DNA from: Phycisphaerae bacterium
GTDB lineage: Bacteria; Planctomycetota; Phycisphaerae; Tepidisphaerales; Tepidisphaeraceae
Assembly: GCA_025924315.1 (NCBI GenBank)
Contig: JAICIO010000031.1
Coordinates: 1-58,106 of the forward strand
DNA length: 58,106 bases
Direction of reading: 5' to 3'
Positions 44,066 to 53,248 of this stretch are shown in pieces. The position numbers and the translations under genes were made by a program. The number at the start of each line of letters is the position of its first letter. The stretch's first letter is position 1. The notes below the pieces were generated by a model. That model was not told the DNA's origin, ran no database searches, and saw nothing but the letters and a program-made list of their open reading frames with translations.

Positions 44066-46267
44066 ATGACTTCGATCCGAAATGCAGCGAATCTCCGTGA
44101 CGAGGCAAAGACGTCAGCGCCCAGATCGGTCATTTCAACACACATCCGAATCAGCCTGGTCTGCCTGATTCTCGTAGCGGGCGTCCTGGCGGTTTACTCG
44201 CCGGTGCGTCACAGCGACTACATCGTCTGCGATGACCTCGCCTATGTCGTTGACAATCCCCACGTCAGTAATGGTTTGAGCGCGGCCAGCATCAAGTGGT
44301 CATTCACGACGCTGCACGCGGCGAACTGGCATCCGCTGACGTGGCTTTCGCTTATGCTCGACTGTCAGCTCTGGGGGCCGAGCGCGCGGGCGATCCACGT
44401 GACAAGCGCCGCGCTGCATGCCCTCTCCGCCGTCCTGCTCTTTCTCGTCCTTAAGCGGCTCACAAACCGCATGTGGCCCAGCGCGTTGGTCGCTGCGATT
44501 TTCGCGTTGCATCCATTGCACGTGGAATCGGTCGCGTGGGCGTCTGAGCGGAAGGATGTACTGAGCGGATTCTTCTTCGTGGTGTCCCTCTGGTGCTATG
44601 CGCGCTACACCGATCGAAGAACGATCGTGCGCTATGCCATGTTGCTGATCGCGTTCGCGCTGGCGCTGCTCAGCAAGCCGATGGTCGTGACATTGCCGTT
44701 CGTTCTGCTGCTGCTCGATTACTGGCCGCTCGAGCGCACGCGCCGTCAATCGCTGCGATTCCTGATTCTGGAAAAGCTCCCTCTGTTGGCGCTATCGGTG
44801 GCGTCATCCGTGATCACTTACATCGCACAACGTCACGGCGGCGCGGTTGTCTCCGTCGCGATCTATCCGCTTCGCTACCGGATTCAAAATGCCCTGATCA
44901 GCTATGCGCGATATCTCGGCAAAACGATTTGGCCGACGAATCTCGCGTTCTTTTATCCGCCGGTTTTGAAGGACTATTCGGCGCTCCTCACCGTCGTGAG
45001 CGTCGCTGTTTTGATCGCAACCACAACGGCGGTTGTCCTCGCGGGTCCGAAGCGCCGCTATCTGCCCGTCGGCTGGTTCTGGTTTCTGGGCATGCTCTTT
45101 CCCGTGATCGGGATCGTGCAGGTCGGCATGCAATCAATGGCAGACCGGTACGTGTATCTGCCGCTCATCGGCCTGAGCATCATGTTCGCATATGGCGCGG
45201 CGGACCTCATGCGCAGTTGGAATTGGCGGGTGACTGCCACAGGCGCGGCGATTCTAATAGCCGCTTGCGCGGCACTCACCTGGTGGCAGGTGCAGTTCTG
45301 GAAAGACGGGCTGGTCCTCTTCGACCACGCCCTCGCGGTTGCGCCGGACAACGCCTTTGAGCGCAACAACCTCGGCGCGGAACACGGCCGACGCAATCAG
45401 CTTCAGTCCGCGATCGACCAGTACCGCCGCGCGATTCAGCTGGATCCAACGTTCGTGCCGGCGTATATCGGCATCGGCCGCGCACATATGTTGCTGGGCG
45501 ACTACGCCGACGCCGCGAATGCATTTGAAACCGCGCAGAAACTCACCTCCTCGACCAGCGCGCTGGCCGAATCAAATCTCGGCGTCCTCGCGGGATTGCA
45601 GAACGATCCCATCGCCGCCATCCTGCATTTCCGCCGAAGCCTTGAGATCGATCCAGACCAACCTGAGGCGGAAGCAAACCTTGCGATGACTTTGATGAAG
45701 ACCGGAGATCTCGTGAGCGCCGAGCGCGCCATGCGCCACGTGCTTCATACCAATCCTTCCGGCAGCGATCGACACTATGAGCTGGGCCTGATCCTGGTTC
45801 GCGAGCACAAGCTGGCAGAAGCGGAAAGCGAGTTTCGGCGATCACTGGAATTGAATCCGCGCGCGCCGCAAGTGCTGTATGAGCTGGCGACACTCGAACT
45901 CAACAGCAATCGCGTCCCCGAGGCGATCGCTACGTTGAATCAAGCGGTCGCCTGCGACAACAGTTATCTGCCCGCCGTGCATGCGCTCGCGTGGGTGTTG
46001 GCGACGAACCCTGCCGTGCCGGCATCGGACGCTCCCGACGCATTGCGATGGGCAACGCGTGCGGATGAAATCTCACACCATCGCGATCCAGAAGTGATCG
46101 ATACGCTCGCGGCCGCCCACGCGCGCAGCGGGGATTTCGCTGGCGCCATCGCGCTTGGAAACGAAGCGCGAGCGCTGGCAGAATCCGGCGGGGACCAATC
46201 GCTCACGAAGCAGATCGCCGCGCATCTAAAGGCTTTCAGTCAGAACCAACCCGTCATCGAGCCGTAG
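44066..46267 (+). CDS. TMTC-like membrane glycosyltransferase with TPR repeats
   Basis: A 733-residue protein. Residues 25 to about 420 are a polytopic membrane domain of the DUF1736/TMTC type, with about ten hydrophobic helices. The typical motifs are ANWHPLTWLSLMLDCQLWG, ALHPLHVESVAWASERKDVL and LLSKPMVVTLPFVLLLLDYW. Residues from about 430 to the end are TPR repeats (for example IDQYRRAIQLDPTFVPAYIG). In relatives, this architecture adds mannose to Ser/Thr of exported proteins. It starts at ATG 44066, divergent from the PEP-CTERM gene, which may be one of its substrates. Confidence 0.86.
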   Translation: MTSIRNAANLRDEAKTSAPRSVISTHIRISLVCLILVAGVLAVYSPVRHSDYIVCDDLAYVVDNPHVSNGLSAASIKWSFTTLHAANWHPLTWLSLMLDCQLWGPSARAIHVTSAALHALSAVLLFLVLKRLTNRMWPSALVAAIFALHPLHVESVAWASERKDVLSGFFFVVSLWCYARYTDRRTIVRYAMLLIAFALALLSKPMVVTLPFVLLLLDYWPLERTRRQSLRFLILEKLPLLALSVASSVITYIAQRHGGAVVSVAIYPLRYRIQNALISYARYLGKTIWPTNLAFFYPPVLKDYSALLTVVSVAVLIATTTAVVLAGPKRRYLPVGWFWFLGMLFPVIGIVQVGMQSMADRYVYLPLIGLSIMFAYGAADLMRSWNWRVTATGAAILIAACAALTWWQVQFWKDGLVLFDHALAVAPDNAFERNNLGAEHGRRNQLQSAIDQYRRAIQLDPTFVPAYIGIGRAHMLLGDYADAANAFETAQKLTSSTSALAESNLGVLAGLQNDPIAAILHFRRSLEIDPDQPEAEANLAMTLMKTGDLVSAERAMRHVLHTNPSGSDRHYELGLILVREHKLAEAESEFRRSLELNPRAPQVLYELATLELNSNRVPEAIATLNQAVACDNSYLPAVHALAWVLATNPAVPASDAPDALRWATRADEISHHRDPEVIDTLAAAHARSGDFAGAIALGNEARALAESGGDQSLTKQIAAHLKAFSQNQPVIEP

Positions 46268-46431
46268 AAGCCTTAGGTGAAGTTTTCGGCAGATTCGCAC
46301 AACATTTCGCCCGACAGACCGTAGATATTACCGAACCTCTGTTGCAGCACTCACTTATGGGCGATTTCCAACGGATTTTCCCGCTGGCGGACCATGCTTT
46401 TTTGAAAAGCCGCCGCTATTCTGGTGGCTGC

Positions 46432-49400
46432 ATGCGTTGGTCGCACATTCGACTCCTTTTCACGCTTCTTCTGCTCGCGCCGACCGCCCGCATCTGGGCC
46501 GCGGAAGTGAACTTCGCGCGCGACATCCAACCGATCCTCGCCGACAAGTGCTATCACTGCCACGGGCCCGATGCGAATCACCGCAAAGGCGATCTGCGCT
46601 GGGACACGCTCGATCCCAAGCAAGGCCCTTTCGCCCCGCGCGATGGTTACTCGATCGTCGTTCCGAAAAATCTCGACGACAGCGTGATGGTTATGCGCAT
46701 CACGGCGGATGATCCCGACGTGCAGATGCCCCCGCCGTCGTCCAACCGGTCGCTCACGAAAAATCAGATCGCTCTGCTGCAGGAATGGGTGAAGGAAGGC
46801 GCGAAATGGGGCAAGCACTGGTCGCTCGAAGTGCCCAAGCGCGCCCCGCTGCCGGAGGTGAAGGACACGAAGTGGTCGCGAAATCCGATCGACCGATTCG
46901 TCCTCGCCAAGCTCGAGAAGGAAGGACTGCATCCTTTGCCCGAAGCGACGAAGGAACAGCTCATCCGTCGCGTCACGCTCGATCTCACCGGCCTGCCACC
47001 CACGCCTCAAGAGGTCGATGCATTCCTCGCGGATCAATCGCCGGATGCGTACGAGAAAGTCGTCGATCGCCTCTTCGCTTCGCCGCGCTACGGCGAGAAC
47101 ATGGTGTGGGAATGGCTCGATGCTTCGCGATATGCCGACACCAACGGCTACCAGGCCGACCCGACGCGGACCAGCTGGCCCTGGCGCGACTGGGTCATCA
47201 AGGCGATGAATGAAAACCTGCCGTTCGATCAGTTCGGCACGTGGCAGATCGCCGGCGATCTGATTCCCAACGCGACGAAAGAGCAGCAGCTCGCCAGCGG
47301 ATTCGAGCGCAATCACACCTTCAACGGCGAAGGCGGACGCATTCCGGAAGAGACGCGCGTCGAGAACGTGCTCGATCGCGTGGACACGACCGCGACGACG
47401 TTCATGGGGCTGACGATCGGCTGCGCCAAGTGCCACGATCACAAGTACGACCCAATCTCGCAGAAAGAGTACTACTCGCTCTTCGCGTACTTCAACCAGA
47501 GCTCCGAGACCGGCGCGTTTGATTACGTGAACGGCGGAAACGTGCGGCCGGTGATGACCGTCGCGACCGCGGAGGAGTTGCAGAAATACGGCGAGCTGAC
47601 CCTCGCGGCGAAGGACGCGGAAGAGCACCTCGCCAAGCGCACGCCCGCGATCGACAAGGCCATGCGGCAGTGGGAACAGAACGCGCTGACCGACAACGGC
47701 TGGCAGATCCTCGCGCCGACGTCGATGAAATCGACCGCGGGTGCGACGATGCAGATTCAGCCGGATTCGTCCGTGCTCGTCTCCGGCACCGATCCGGAAA
47801 CCGACGTGCATGAAGTCGTACTGCGAACGAACCTGCCGAAGGTCACGGGTCTCCGCCTCGAGCCGCTGCAGGATCCGTCGCTTCCCCAAAAAGGCCCCGG
47901 GCGTTTCGGCGAAAGCGGGAATTTCGTCCTGACGAACATCGAAGCGACCGCGGTTTCGATCACGGATCCCAAGCAGACCAAAACACTTTCGTTCGCCAGC
48001 GCCGACGGGAGCTACAACCAGGATCAGTGGGACGTCTCAGGCGCGATCGACAAAAATCGCAAAACCGGCTGGGGTGTGTGGAAGGCGCCCGATCCGACGC
48101 ACCTGCAGGCAATCTTCCGCCTCGCCGAGCCCGCGCAGTTCGCCGGCGGGATGGAGATTCACCTCCGCTTTCACTACGAGTCGGATGTGAAGCATCACAC
48201 GATGGGCCGCTTCCGTCTCGCCCTCACCGACGGCCCCGGTCTGACGCCGGAAGCCTTCGCCGCGCTCACGGTTGATGCGAAGAAACGCAGCGAAGCGCAG
48301 AAGACCGCCATCCGCGATTTCTATCGCAATCGCGTCTCGACCGAATATTCGCAGCTGGCGAGCGCCGTCGCGTCGAGCAAGAAAGCCGTCGCGGATCTCG
48401 AGAACAGCTTCACCAAAACAATGGTGATGGATGACGCCATGCCGCGCGAGACGCACGTGCTGCAGAAGGGCGCGTACGACAAGCCACTGGACAAAGTCGA
48501 GAAAGGCGTGCCCGCCGTCCTCAACCCGATGCCGAAGGACGCGCCGAATAATCGGCTGGGCCTCGCGATGTGGATGTTCGATCCCGCCAACCCGCTCACT
48601 GCGCGCGTGACGGTCAATCGCTACTGGCAGCACTTCTTCGGCTACGGCATTGTGAAAACGGTCGAAGATTTCGGCATTCAAGGCGAGCGCCCGGTGAACC
48701 CGGATCTGCTCGACTGGCTCGCGGTGGAATTTCGCGAGAGTGGTTGGAACGTGAAAGCGATTCAGCGGCTCATGGTCACGAGCGCGACGTATCGCCAGTC
48801 GTCGAAGGTCACGCCGGAATTGTTCGAGAAGGATCCCGAGAATCGACTACTCGCGCGCGGTCCGCGGTTCCGATTGCCGTCGGTTACATTGCGCGATCAG
48901 GCCTTGGCGGCCAGCGGGTTGCTCGTCGAGAAGCTCGGCGGGCCACCGGTGAAGGCCTATCAGCCGCCGGGCATCTGGGAAGAAGCGACGTTCGGCCAGA
49001 TCAAATACGTGCAGGACCACGGCGACGCGCTCTACCGCCGCGGGGTGTACATCTTCTGGCGGCGCATCGTCGGGCCGACCGAATTCTTCGACACGCAATC
49101 GCGAACGACGTGCGTCGTCCGCCCGTCGCGCACGAACACGCCGCTGCACGCTTTGACGACCCTCAACGACACGACGTACGTCGAAGCGGCGCGAGCGATG
49201 GCGCAGCGGGCGATGGAAGCGACGCAATCCCCGGCGGGCCGCATCGAAGCGATCTACCGTTACGTGCTTGGAAGAGAGCCGGAAGCGAAAGAGCAGCAGG
49301 TGTTCCTGAAGGCCATCGATCGCCTGAGGAAGCAATACGCCGCCGACCCCGCCGCCGCGAAGAAGCTGCTGGCGGTCGGTGAATCGAAGCGCGACGAGAA

Positions 49401-49482
49401 GCTCGACCCCGTCGATCAGGCCGCCTACACCGGCGTCTGCCTCGCGGTCCTCAATCTCGACGAGACGCTGACCAAGGAATGA
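46432..49482 (+). CDS. PSCyt1-PSCyt2-PSD1 (DUF1549/DUF1553) protein
   Basis: A 1016-residue exported protein of a family expanded in planctomycetes. A signal peptide (LLFTLLLLAPTARIWAAE) is followed by PSCyt1 with one c-type heme motif (CYHCHGPD, about residue 40), PSCyt2/DUF1549 (for example RNPIDRFVLAKLEKEGLHP and VWEWLDASRYADTNGYQ) and C-terminal PSD1/DUF1553 (NRYWQHFFGYGIV, then TPLHALTTLND). An isolated CAKCHDHKYDP may bind a second heme. These proteins are linked to periplasmic redox steps in polysaccharide breakdown. The ATG at 46432 is chosen because the signal peptide starts there. Confidence 0.94.
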   Translation: MRWSHIRLLFTLLLLAPTARIWAAEVNFARDIQPILADKCYHCHGPDANHRKGDLRWDTLDPKQGPFAPRDGYSIVVPKNLDDSVMVMRITADDPDVQMPPPSSNRSLTKNQIALLQEWVKEGAKWGKHWSLEVPKRAPLPEVKDTKWSRNPIDRFVLAKLEKEGLHPLPEATKEQLIRRVTLDLTGLPPTPQEVDAFLADQSPDAYEKVVDRLFASPRYGENMVWEWLDASRYADTNGYQADPTRTSWPWRDWVIKAMNENLPFDQFGTWQIAGDLIPNATKEQQLASGFERNHTFNGEGGRIPEETRVENVLDRVDTTATTFMGLTIGCAKCHDHKYDPISQKEYYSLFAYFNQSSETGAFDYVNGGNVRPVMTVATAEELQKYGELTLAAKDAEEHLAKRTPAIDKAMRQWEQNALTDNGWQILAPTSMKSTAGATMQIQPDSSVLVSGTDPETDVHEVVLRTNLPKVTGLRLEPLQDPSLPQKGPGRFGESGNFVLTNIEATAVSITDPKQTKTLSFASADGSYNQDQWDVSGAIDKNRKTGWGVWKAPDPTHLQAIFRLAEPAQFAGGMEIHLRFHYESDVKHHTMGRFRLALTDGPGLTPEAFAALTVDAKKRSEAQKTAIRDFYRNRVSTEYSQLASAVASSKKAVADLENSFTKTMVMDDAMPRETHVLQKGAYDKPLDKVEKGVPAVLNPMPKDAPNNRLGLAMWMFDPANPLTARVTVNRYWQHFFGYGIVKTVEDFGIQGERPVNPDLLDWLAVEFRESGWNVKAIQRLMVTSATYRQSSKVTPELFEKDPENRLLARGPRFRLPSVTLRDQALAASGLLVEKLGGPPVKAYQPPGIWEEATFGQIKYVQDHGDALYRRGVYIFWRRIVGPTEFFDTQSRTTCVVRPSRTNTPLHALTTLNDTTYVEAARAMAQRAMEATQSPAGRIEAIYRYVLGREPEAKEQQVFLKAIDRLRKQYAADPAAAKKLLAVGESKRDEKLDPVDQAAYTGVCLAVLNLDETLTKE

Positions 49483-49493
49483 CGCGTAGAAAA

Positions 49494-49563
49494 GTGGCGA
49501 GGGCATCTTGCCCTCGTGCAGGCGGCTCTAGCCGCGATTGCGAGGGCAGGATGCCCTTGCCAC
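49494..49563. repeat. REP/BIME family C, copy 2
   Basis: GTGG-footed arms, a left hairpin GAGGGCATCTTGCCCTC, a diverged right hairpin and a central GCGGCTCTAGCCGC hairpin. It is the same design as 23977-24048. It lies between two genes that normally form an operon. Confidence 0.93.
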
Positions 49564-49574
49564 GGGAGTTGTAG

Positions 49575-51062
49575 ATGAATCCGTTATCCGATAATCGCCG
49601 GCACATCACGCGACGAGCGCTCTTCGGTCGAACCGCCGCGGGGATCGGCACCGCCGCCCTCGCTCAGCTCTTCGCCAAAGAGTTGTTCGCGGCGCCAACA
49701 GAAGCAGCGCCGACCACCGCCCCACTCGCGCAATCGATCGGCGGACTCAAAGGGTTCCCGAACTTCGCCCCCAAGGCCAAGCGCGTCATCTACATGTTCC
49801 AGAACGGCGCGCCCTCGCACGTCGATCTCTTCGACTACAAGCCGACGCTGAAAAAGTGGCAAGGCAAGGAAATCCCGCCGGAAATTCTCGGCAACGCGCG
49901 CCTCAGCACGATGACCAGCGGCCAGAAGGCCAAGCCGGTTCTTTCCGAGATCACCAAGTTCCAGAAGTACGGCGAGAGCGGCGCCACCGTCTGCGATTTT
50001 CTCCCGCACACCGCGTCGATCGCGGACGATTTGTGCTTCATCAAGTCGATGCACACCGGCGCGGTGAACCACGCCCCGGCGATCACGTTCTTCATGACCG
50101 GTGCTGAACAACCCGGCCGGCCGACGATGGGCTCGTGGCTGACCTATGGCCTCGGCAAGATGACCGAGAACCTCCCCGCGTTCGTCGTGATGACGTCGCG
50201 CGATAAAGAAGCGAGCTGCGGGCAGATCTTTTACGACTTCTACTGGGGCAGCGGCTTTCTGCCGAGCAAATACCAGGGCGTGCAGTTCCGCGGCGGCGGA
50301 GATCCGATTTTATACCTCTCGAATCCCGACGGCATGTCTCGCGAAGTGCGCCGCGGAATCCTCGACGACATCGCGCAGATTAACGAGATCAAGCTGAACG
50401 AATTCGGCGACCCGGAAATCGCGACGCGCATCACGCAGTACGAGATGGCGTACAAGATGCAGGCGAGCGTCCCGGAACTGACCGATCTCTCCAAAGAACC
50501 GCAGAGCGTGCTCGACATGTACGGCCCCGATGTGAAGCGCCAGGGCTCGTATGCCTACAACTGCCTGATGGCGCGTCGACTGATCGAGCGCGGCGTGCGC
50601 TTCGTGCAGCTCATGCACGCCGGCTGGGATCAACATCGCAATCTCAACTCGCAGCTGAAGATTCAGTGCACGGACACGGATGCGCCAAGCGCGGCGCTGG
50701 TAAAGGATCTGAAACAACGCGGGCTGCTCGACGACACGCTGGTGATCTGGGGCGGCGAATTCGGCCGCACGCCGTTCCTGCAAGGCGACATCAACGACGT
50801 GAAACAATGGGGCCGCGACCATCATCCGTACGCGTTCACCATTTGGGCGACCGGAGGCGGAATCAAACGCGGCATCACCCACGGTGAATCCGACGATTTC
50901 GGCCACAGCGTGGTGAAGGATGGCGTCGACGTGCACGACCTGCAGGCGACGATTTTGCGCCTGATGGGCATCGACCACGAAAAGCTCACGTTCCGCTTCC
51001 AGGGCCGCTACTTCCGCCTCACAGACGTAAGCGGAAAAGTCGTCCCCGCAATCATCGCGTAG
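49575..51062 (+). CDS. DUF1501 exported sulfatase-fold protein
   Basis: A 495-residue protein of the DUF1501 family, distantly related to alkaline phosphatases/sulfatases. A twin-arginine-like signal (TRRALFGRTAAGIGTAAL) leads the chain. Family blocks include RVIYMFQNGAPSHVDLFD, AITFFMTGAEQPGRPTMGSW, RFVQLMHAGWDQHRN and DTLVIWGGEFGRTPF, then GRDHHPYAFT. It is nearly always encoded next to a PSCyt/DUF1553 gene, as here, and probably acts with it outside the cytoplasm. GGGAG precedes the ATG. Confidence 0.94.
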   Translation: MNPLSDNRRHITRRALFGRTAAGIGTAALAQLFAKELFAAPTEAAPTTAPLAQSIGGLKGFPNFAPKAKRVIYMFQNGAPSHVDLFDYKPTLKKWQGKEIPPEILGNARLSTMTSGQKAKPVLSEITKFQKYGESGATVCDFLPHTASIADDLCFIKSMHTGAVNHAPAITFFMTGAEQPGRPTMGSWLTYGLGKMTENLPAFVVMTSRDKEASCGQIFYDFYWGSGFLPSKYQGVQFRGGGDPILYLSNPDGMSREVRRGILDDIAQINEIKLNEFGDPEIATRITQYEMAYKMQASVPELTDLSKEPQSVLDMYGPDVKRQGSYAYNCLMARRLIERGVRFVQLMHAGWDQHRNLNSQLKIQCTDTDAPSAALVKDLKQRGLLDDTLVIWGGEFGRTPFLQGDINDVKQWGRDHHPYAFTIWATGGGIKRGITHGESDDFGHSVVKDGVDVHDLQATILRLMGIDHEKLTFRFQGRYFRLTDVSGKVVPAIIA

Positions 51063-51074
51063 TCTTGAACCTTA

Positions 51075-51135
51075 TGTGGCACAGCCGCCCTCGGCTGTGT
51101 TCCGTGCACGCACAGCCGAGGGCGGCTGTGCCACA
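51075..51135. repeat. REP/BIME family D
   Basis: A perfect 25-base inverted repeat beginning TGTGGCACAGCCGCCC; each arm is itself the hairpin CACAGCCGCCCTCGGCTGTG with a GTGG foot. The element ends 19 bases before the SGNH hydrolase start codon. Confidence 0.95.
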
Positions 51136-51154
51136 CAGTTCTCGGAGAGCGGCA

Positions 51155-51829
51155 ATGCGTTTCTCCCTCGTTGTTCTCTCGATCGTTGCTACGCTCTCAA
51201 CCTTCGCGCAAACCAAGCCCGCCAAAAAGCCACACAACTACGCGCGTTGGGAAAAGGAACTGACTCGCCTCGCAAAGGAAGATGAGGCGAATCCGCCGCC
51301 GAAGGGCGCGCTGATGTTCGTCGGCGCGTCGTCGATCGTGAAATGGACGACGCTCAAGCAGGACTATCCGGATGCGAAGATCGTCAACCACGCGTTCGGC
51401 GGATCGATGATCTGCGATTCGACGTACTATGCCGACCGAATCATCTTTCCATTCGAGCCGAAGATGATCTTCATCCGCGCCGGCGGAAATGACATTCACG
51501 GCGGAAAGTCGGTCGATGAGGTTTTTCAGGATTACAAGGATTTCGTCGCGAAGGTGCATGCGAAGTTGCCGGACGCGCCGATCGTTTACATCTCGCAAGG
51601 CGCCGCCCCCGCGCGGCCGGACGAGGCGCAGCAGGACAAGCACCTGAATGACTTGATCAAAGCGTACACCGCCCAAACGCCCGGCCTGCAATACTGCGAA
51701 ACGTATGACCTCACGGTGGACAAAGACGGCAATCCGCGAAAGGACATCTACGTCGCGGATGGACTGCATTTCAACGCCGAAGGCTACAAGCTCCTCGCAG
51801 ATCGCGTGCGGCCGTTCATTCCCAAGTGA
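51155..51829 (+). CDS. Secreted SGNH/GDSL hydrolase, paralogue 1
   Basis: A 224-residue exported esterase-like protein. The signal peptide is RFSLVVLSIVATLSTFAQ. The SGNH blocks are MFVGASSIVKW (nucleophile serine), NHAFGGSMICD (Gly), RAGGNDIHGG (Asn) and the C-terminal DGLHFNAEGY (Asp/His). Relatives deacetylate carbohydrates. It shares long blocks with the next gene (HAFGGS, CDSTYYADRIIFP, DIHGGK, FQDYKDFVAKVH), so the two are a tandem duplication. The context with the DUF1553/DUF1501 genes suggests polysaccharide processing. Confidence 0.9.
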   Translation: MRFSLVVLSIVATLSTFAQTKPAKKPHNYARWEKELTRLAKEDEANPPPKGALMFVGASSIVKWTTLKQDYPDAKIVNHAFGGSMICDSTYYADRIIFPFEPKMIFIRAGGNDIHGGKSVDEVFQDYKDFVAKVHAKLPDAPIVYISQGAAPARPDEAQQDKHLNDLIKAYTAQTPGLQYCETYDLTVDKDGNPRKDIYVADGLHFNAEGYKLLADRVRPFIPK

Positions 51830-51839
51830 CGTCCGTATT

Positions 51840-51866
51840 GCTTGGCGTCTTGGCGTCTTGGCGGTT
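51840..51866. repeat. Solo repeat arm (TCTTGGCG family)
   Basis: Three TTGGCG(TC) units identical to the right arm at 27413-27440, without a matching left arm. It ends two bases before the next start codon and may supply part of its leader. Confidence 0.75.
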
Positions 51867-51868
51867 TA

Positions 51869-52576
51869 ATGTCCGCCATGTCACGACGATTCATTCCAAT
51901 CATCGCATTTACTCTCTTCGCAACCCTCGTCTCCGCGCAAACCAAACCCGCGACGACCAAGCCGCACAATTACGCGCGGTGGGAACCGAACATCAAAAAG
52001 CTCGAGGCAAAGGATGCCGAGGAAAAACCGGCCAGGGGCGGCATCATGTTCATGGGTTCGTCGATGATCGTCCGCTGGTCGACGCTCGCGCAGGATTATC
52101 CAGAGGCTAAGCCGATCAATCACGCGTTCGGAGGATCGGATATCTGCGATTCGACCTATTACGCCGATCGCATCATCTTCCCGCTCGAGCCGAAGACGAT
52201 TTTCCTGCGCGCCGGCAGCAATGACATCCATGGCGGAAAAACGCCCGAGCAGGTGTTCCAGGATTACAAAGATTTCGTCGCGAAGGTGCACTCGAAGCTG
52301 CCGGACACGACGATCGTTTTCATCGGCCTCTGCCCGGCGCCGATCCGCGCGAGCGAGAGTGAGGCAAACAAGAAGCTCGACGAACTCGTCGAGGCGTACA
52401 GCAAAGAAACGCCGCACCTGAAGTTCGTTCCCGGATACGACACCTCGCTCGACGCAAACGGAAACATCCGCGAGGAGTTGTTCCAGAAAGACCGGCTTCA
52501 TTTTAATCCGGAAGGTTACAAGCTGATGATCGCCCGCGTGCGACCGTTCGTTGAGGAAGCGGTCAACGGCAAGTGA
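51869..52576 (+). CDS. Secreted SGNH/GDSL hydrolase, paralogue 2
   Basis: A 235-residue paralogue of the preceding gene. The signal peptide is SRRFIPIIAFTLFATLVSAQ. The SGNH blocks are MFMGSSMIVRW, NHAFGGSDICD, RAGSNDIHGG and DRLHFNPEGY. The Gly-to-Ser change before the block III asparagine is a small difference from paralogue 1. The start may be ATG 51869 or 51878; there is no strong ribosome binding site because a repeat arm lies immediately upstream. It is probably periplasmic or extracellular. Confidence 0.88.
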   Translation: MSAMSRRFIPIIAFTLFATLVSAQTKPATTKPHNYARWEPNIKKLEAKDAEEKPARGGIMFMGSSMIVRWSTLAQDYPEAKPINHAFGGSDICDSTYYADRIIFPLEPKTIFLRAGSNDIHGGKTPEQVFQDYKDFVAKVHSKLPDTTIVFIGLCPAPIRASESEANKKLDELVEAYSKETPHLKFVPGYDTSLDANGNIREELFQKDRLHFNPEGYKLMIARVRPFVEEAVNGK

Positions 52577-52592
52577 TCGAAGATGCGAACGT

Positions 52593-52667
52593 GTAGGGTC
52601 CGCTTCAGCGGACCGGTTATTCATTCGCTCGAAAGGCAAATAACCGGTCCGCTAAAGCGGACCCTAC
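52593..52667. repeat. REP/BIME family A, copy 4
   Basis: GTAG-footed arms with GTCCGCTTCAGCGGAC on the left and one substitution on the right (GTCCGCTAAAGCGGAC). It lies between the SGNH gene and kptA. Confidence 0.94.
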
Positions 52668-52681
52668 AAATGCGAGTGCGT

Positions 52682-53248
52682 ATGAATCCGATACAGACGA
52701 GCAAATTCCTCAGCCTTGTGCTGCGGCACAAGCCGGAGGAAGTCGGCATCACGCTCGACTCCGCGGGGTGGGTTGATGTGAATGAGTTGCTGCGCGCCTG
52801 CGCCGCACATGGCAAAACCATTTCACGAGAACAACTCGATGATCTCGTCGCCAGCAGCGACAAACAGCGATTCGCCTTCAACGAAGATCGCACGCGCATC
52901 CGCGCGAATCAGGGCCATTCAGTCCAGGTCGAACTCGACCACAAACCCGCCGCCCCACCGGATATTCTCTATCACGGCACACCACAAAAGTTCGTCGAAT
53001 CAATCCTCGGCGAAGGCCTGAAGAAAATGCAGCGGCACCACGTTCACCTCTCGCCCGCAAAAGAAACGGCCACCAAAGTCGGCGACCGCCGCGGAAAGCC
53101 GGTGATCTTGCGCATCGATGCCGAACGAATGCGCGCCGATGGCTTCACGTTTTATCTCACCCCGAACAATGTGTGGCTGGTGGATGAGGTGCCGGCGAAA
53201 TATCTCACTGTCGACAACAACAGTGACAAACCCTTACGTCGCGCGTAG
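52682..53248 (+). CDS. kptA: RNA 2'-phosphotransferase (Tpt1/KptA)
   Basis: A 188-residue enzyme that removes a 2'-phosphate from RNA using NAD+, releasing ADP-ribose 1'',2''-cyclic phosphate. The N-terminal lobe has SKFLSLVLRHKPEEVGI with the conserved Arg-His pair. The C-terminal ADP-ribosyltransferase-like lobe has LYHGTPQKF, HHVHLSPAKETATKVG, GKPVILRIDAERM and FYLTPNNVWLVDEVPAKY. In eukaryotes it completes tRNA splicing; bacterial substrates are unclear. The ATG at 52682 is chosen because longer frames read the REP. Its last 15 bases overlap the convergent HNH pseudogene. Confidence 0.95.
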   Translation: MNPIQTSKFLSLVLRHKPEEVGITLDSAGWVDVNELLRACAAHGKTISREQLDDLVASSDKQRFAFNEDRTRIRANQGHSVQVELDHKPAAPPDILYHGTPQKFVESILGEGLKKMQRHHVHLSPAKETATKVGDRRGKPVILRIDAERMRADGFTFYLTPNNVWLVDEVPAKYLTVDNNSDKPLRRA

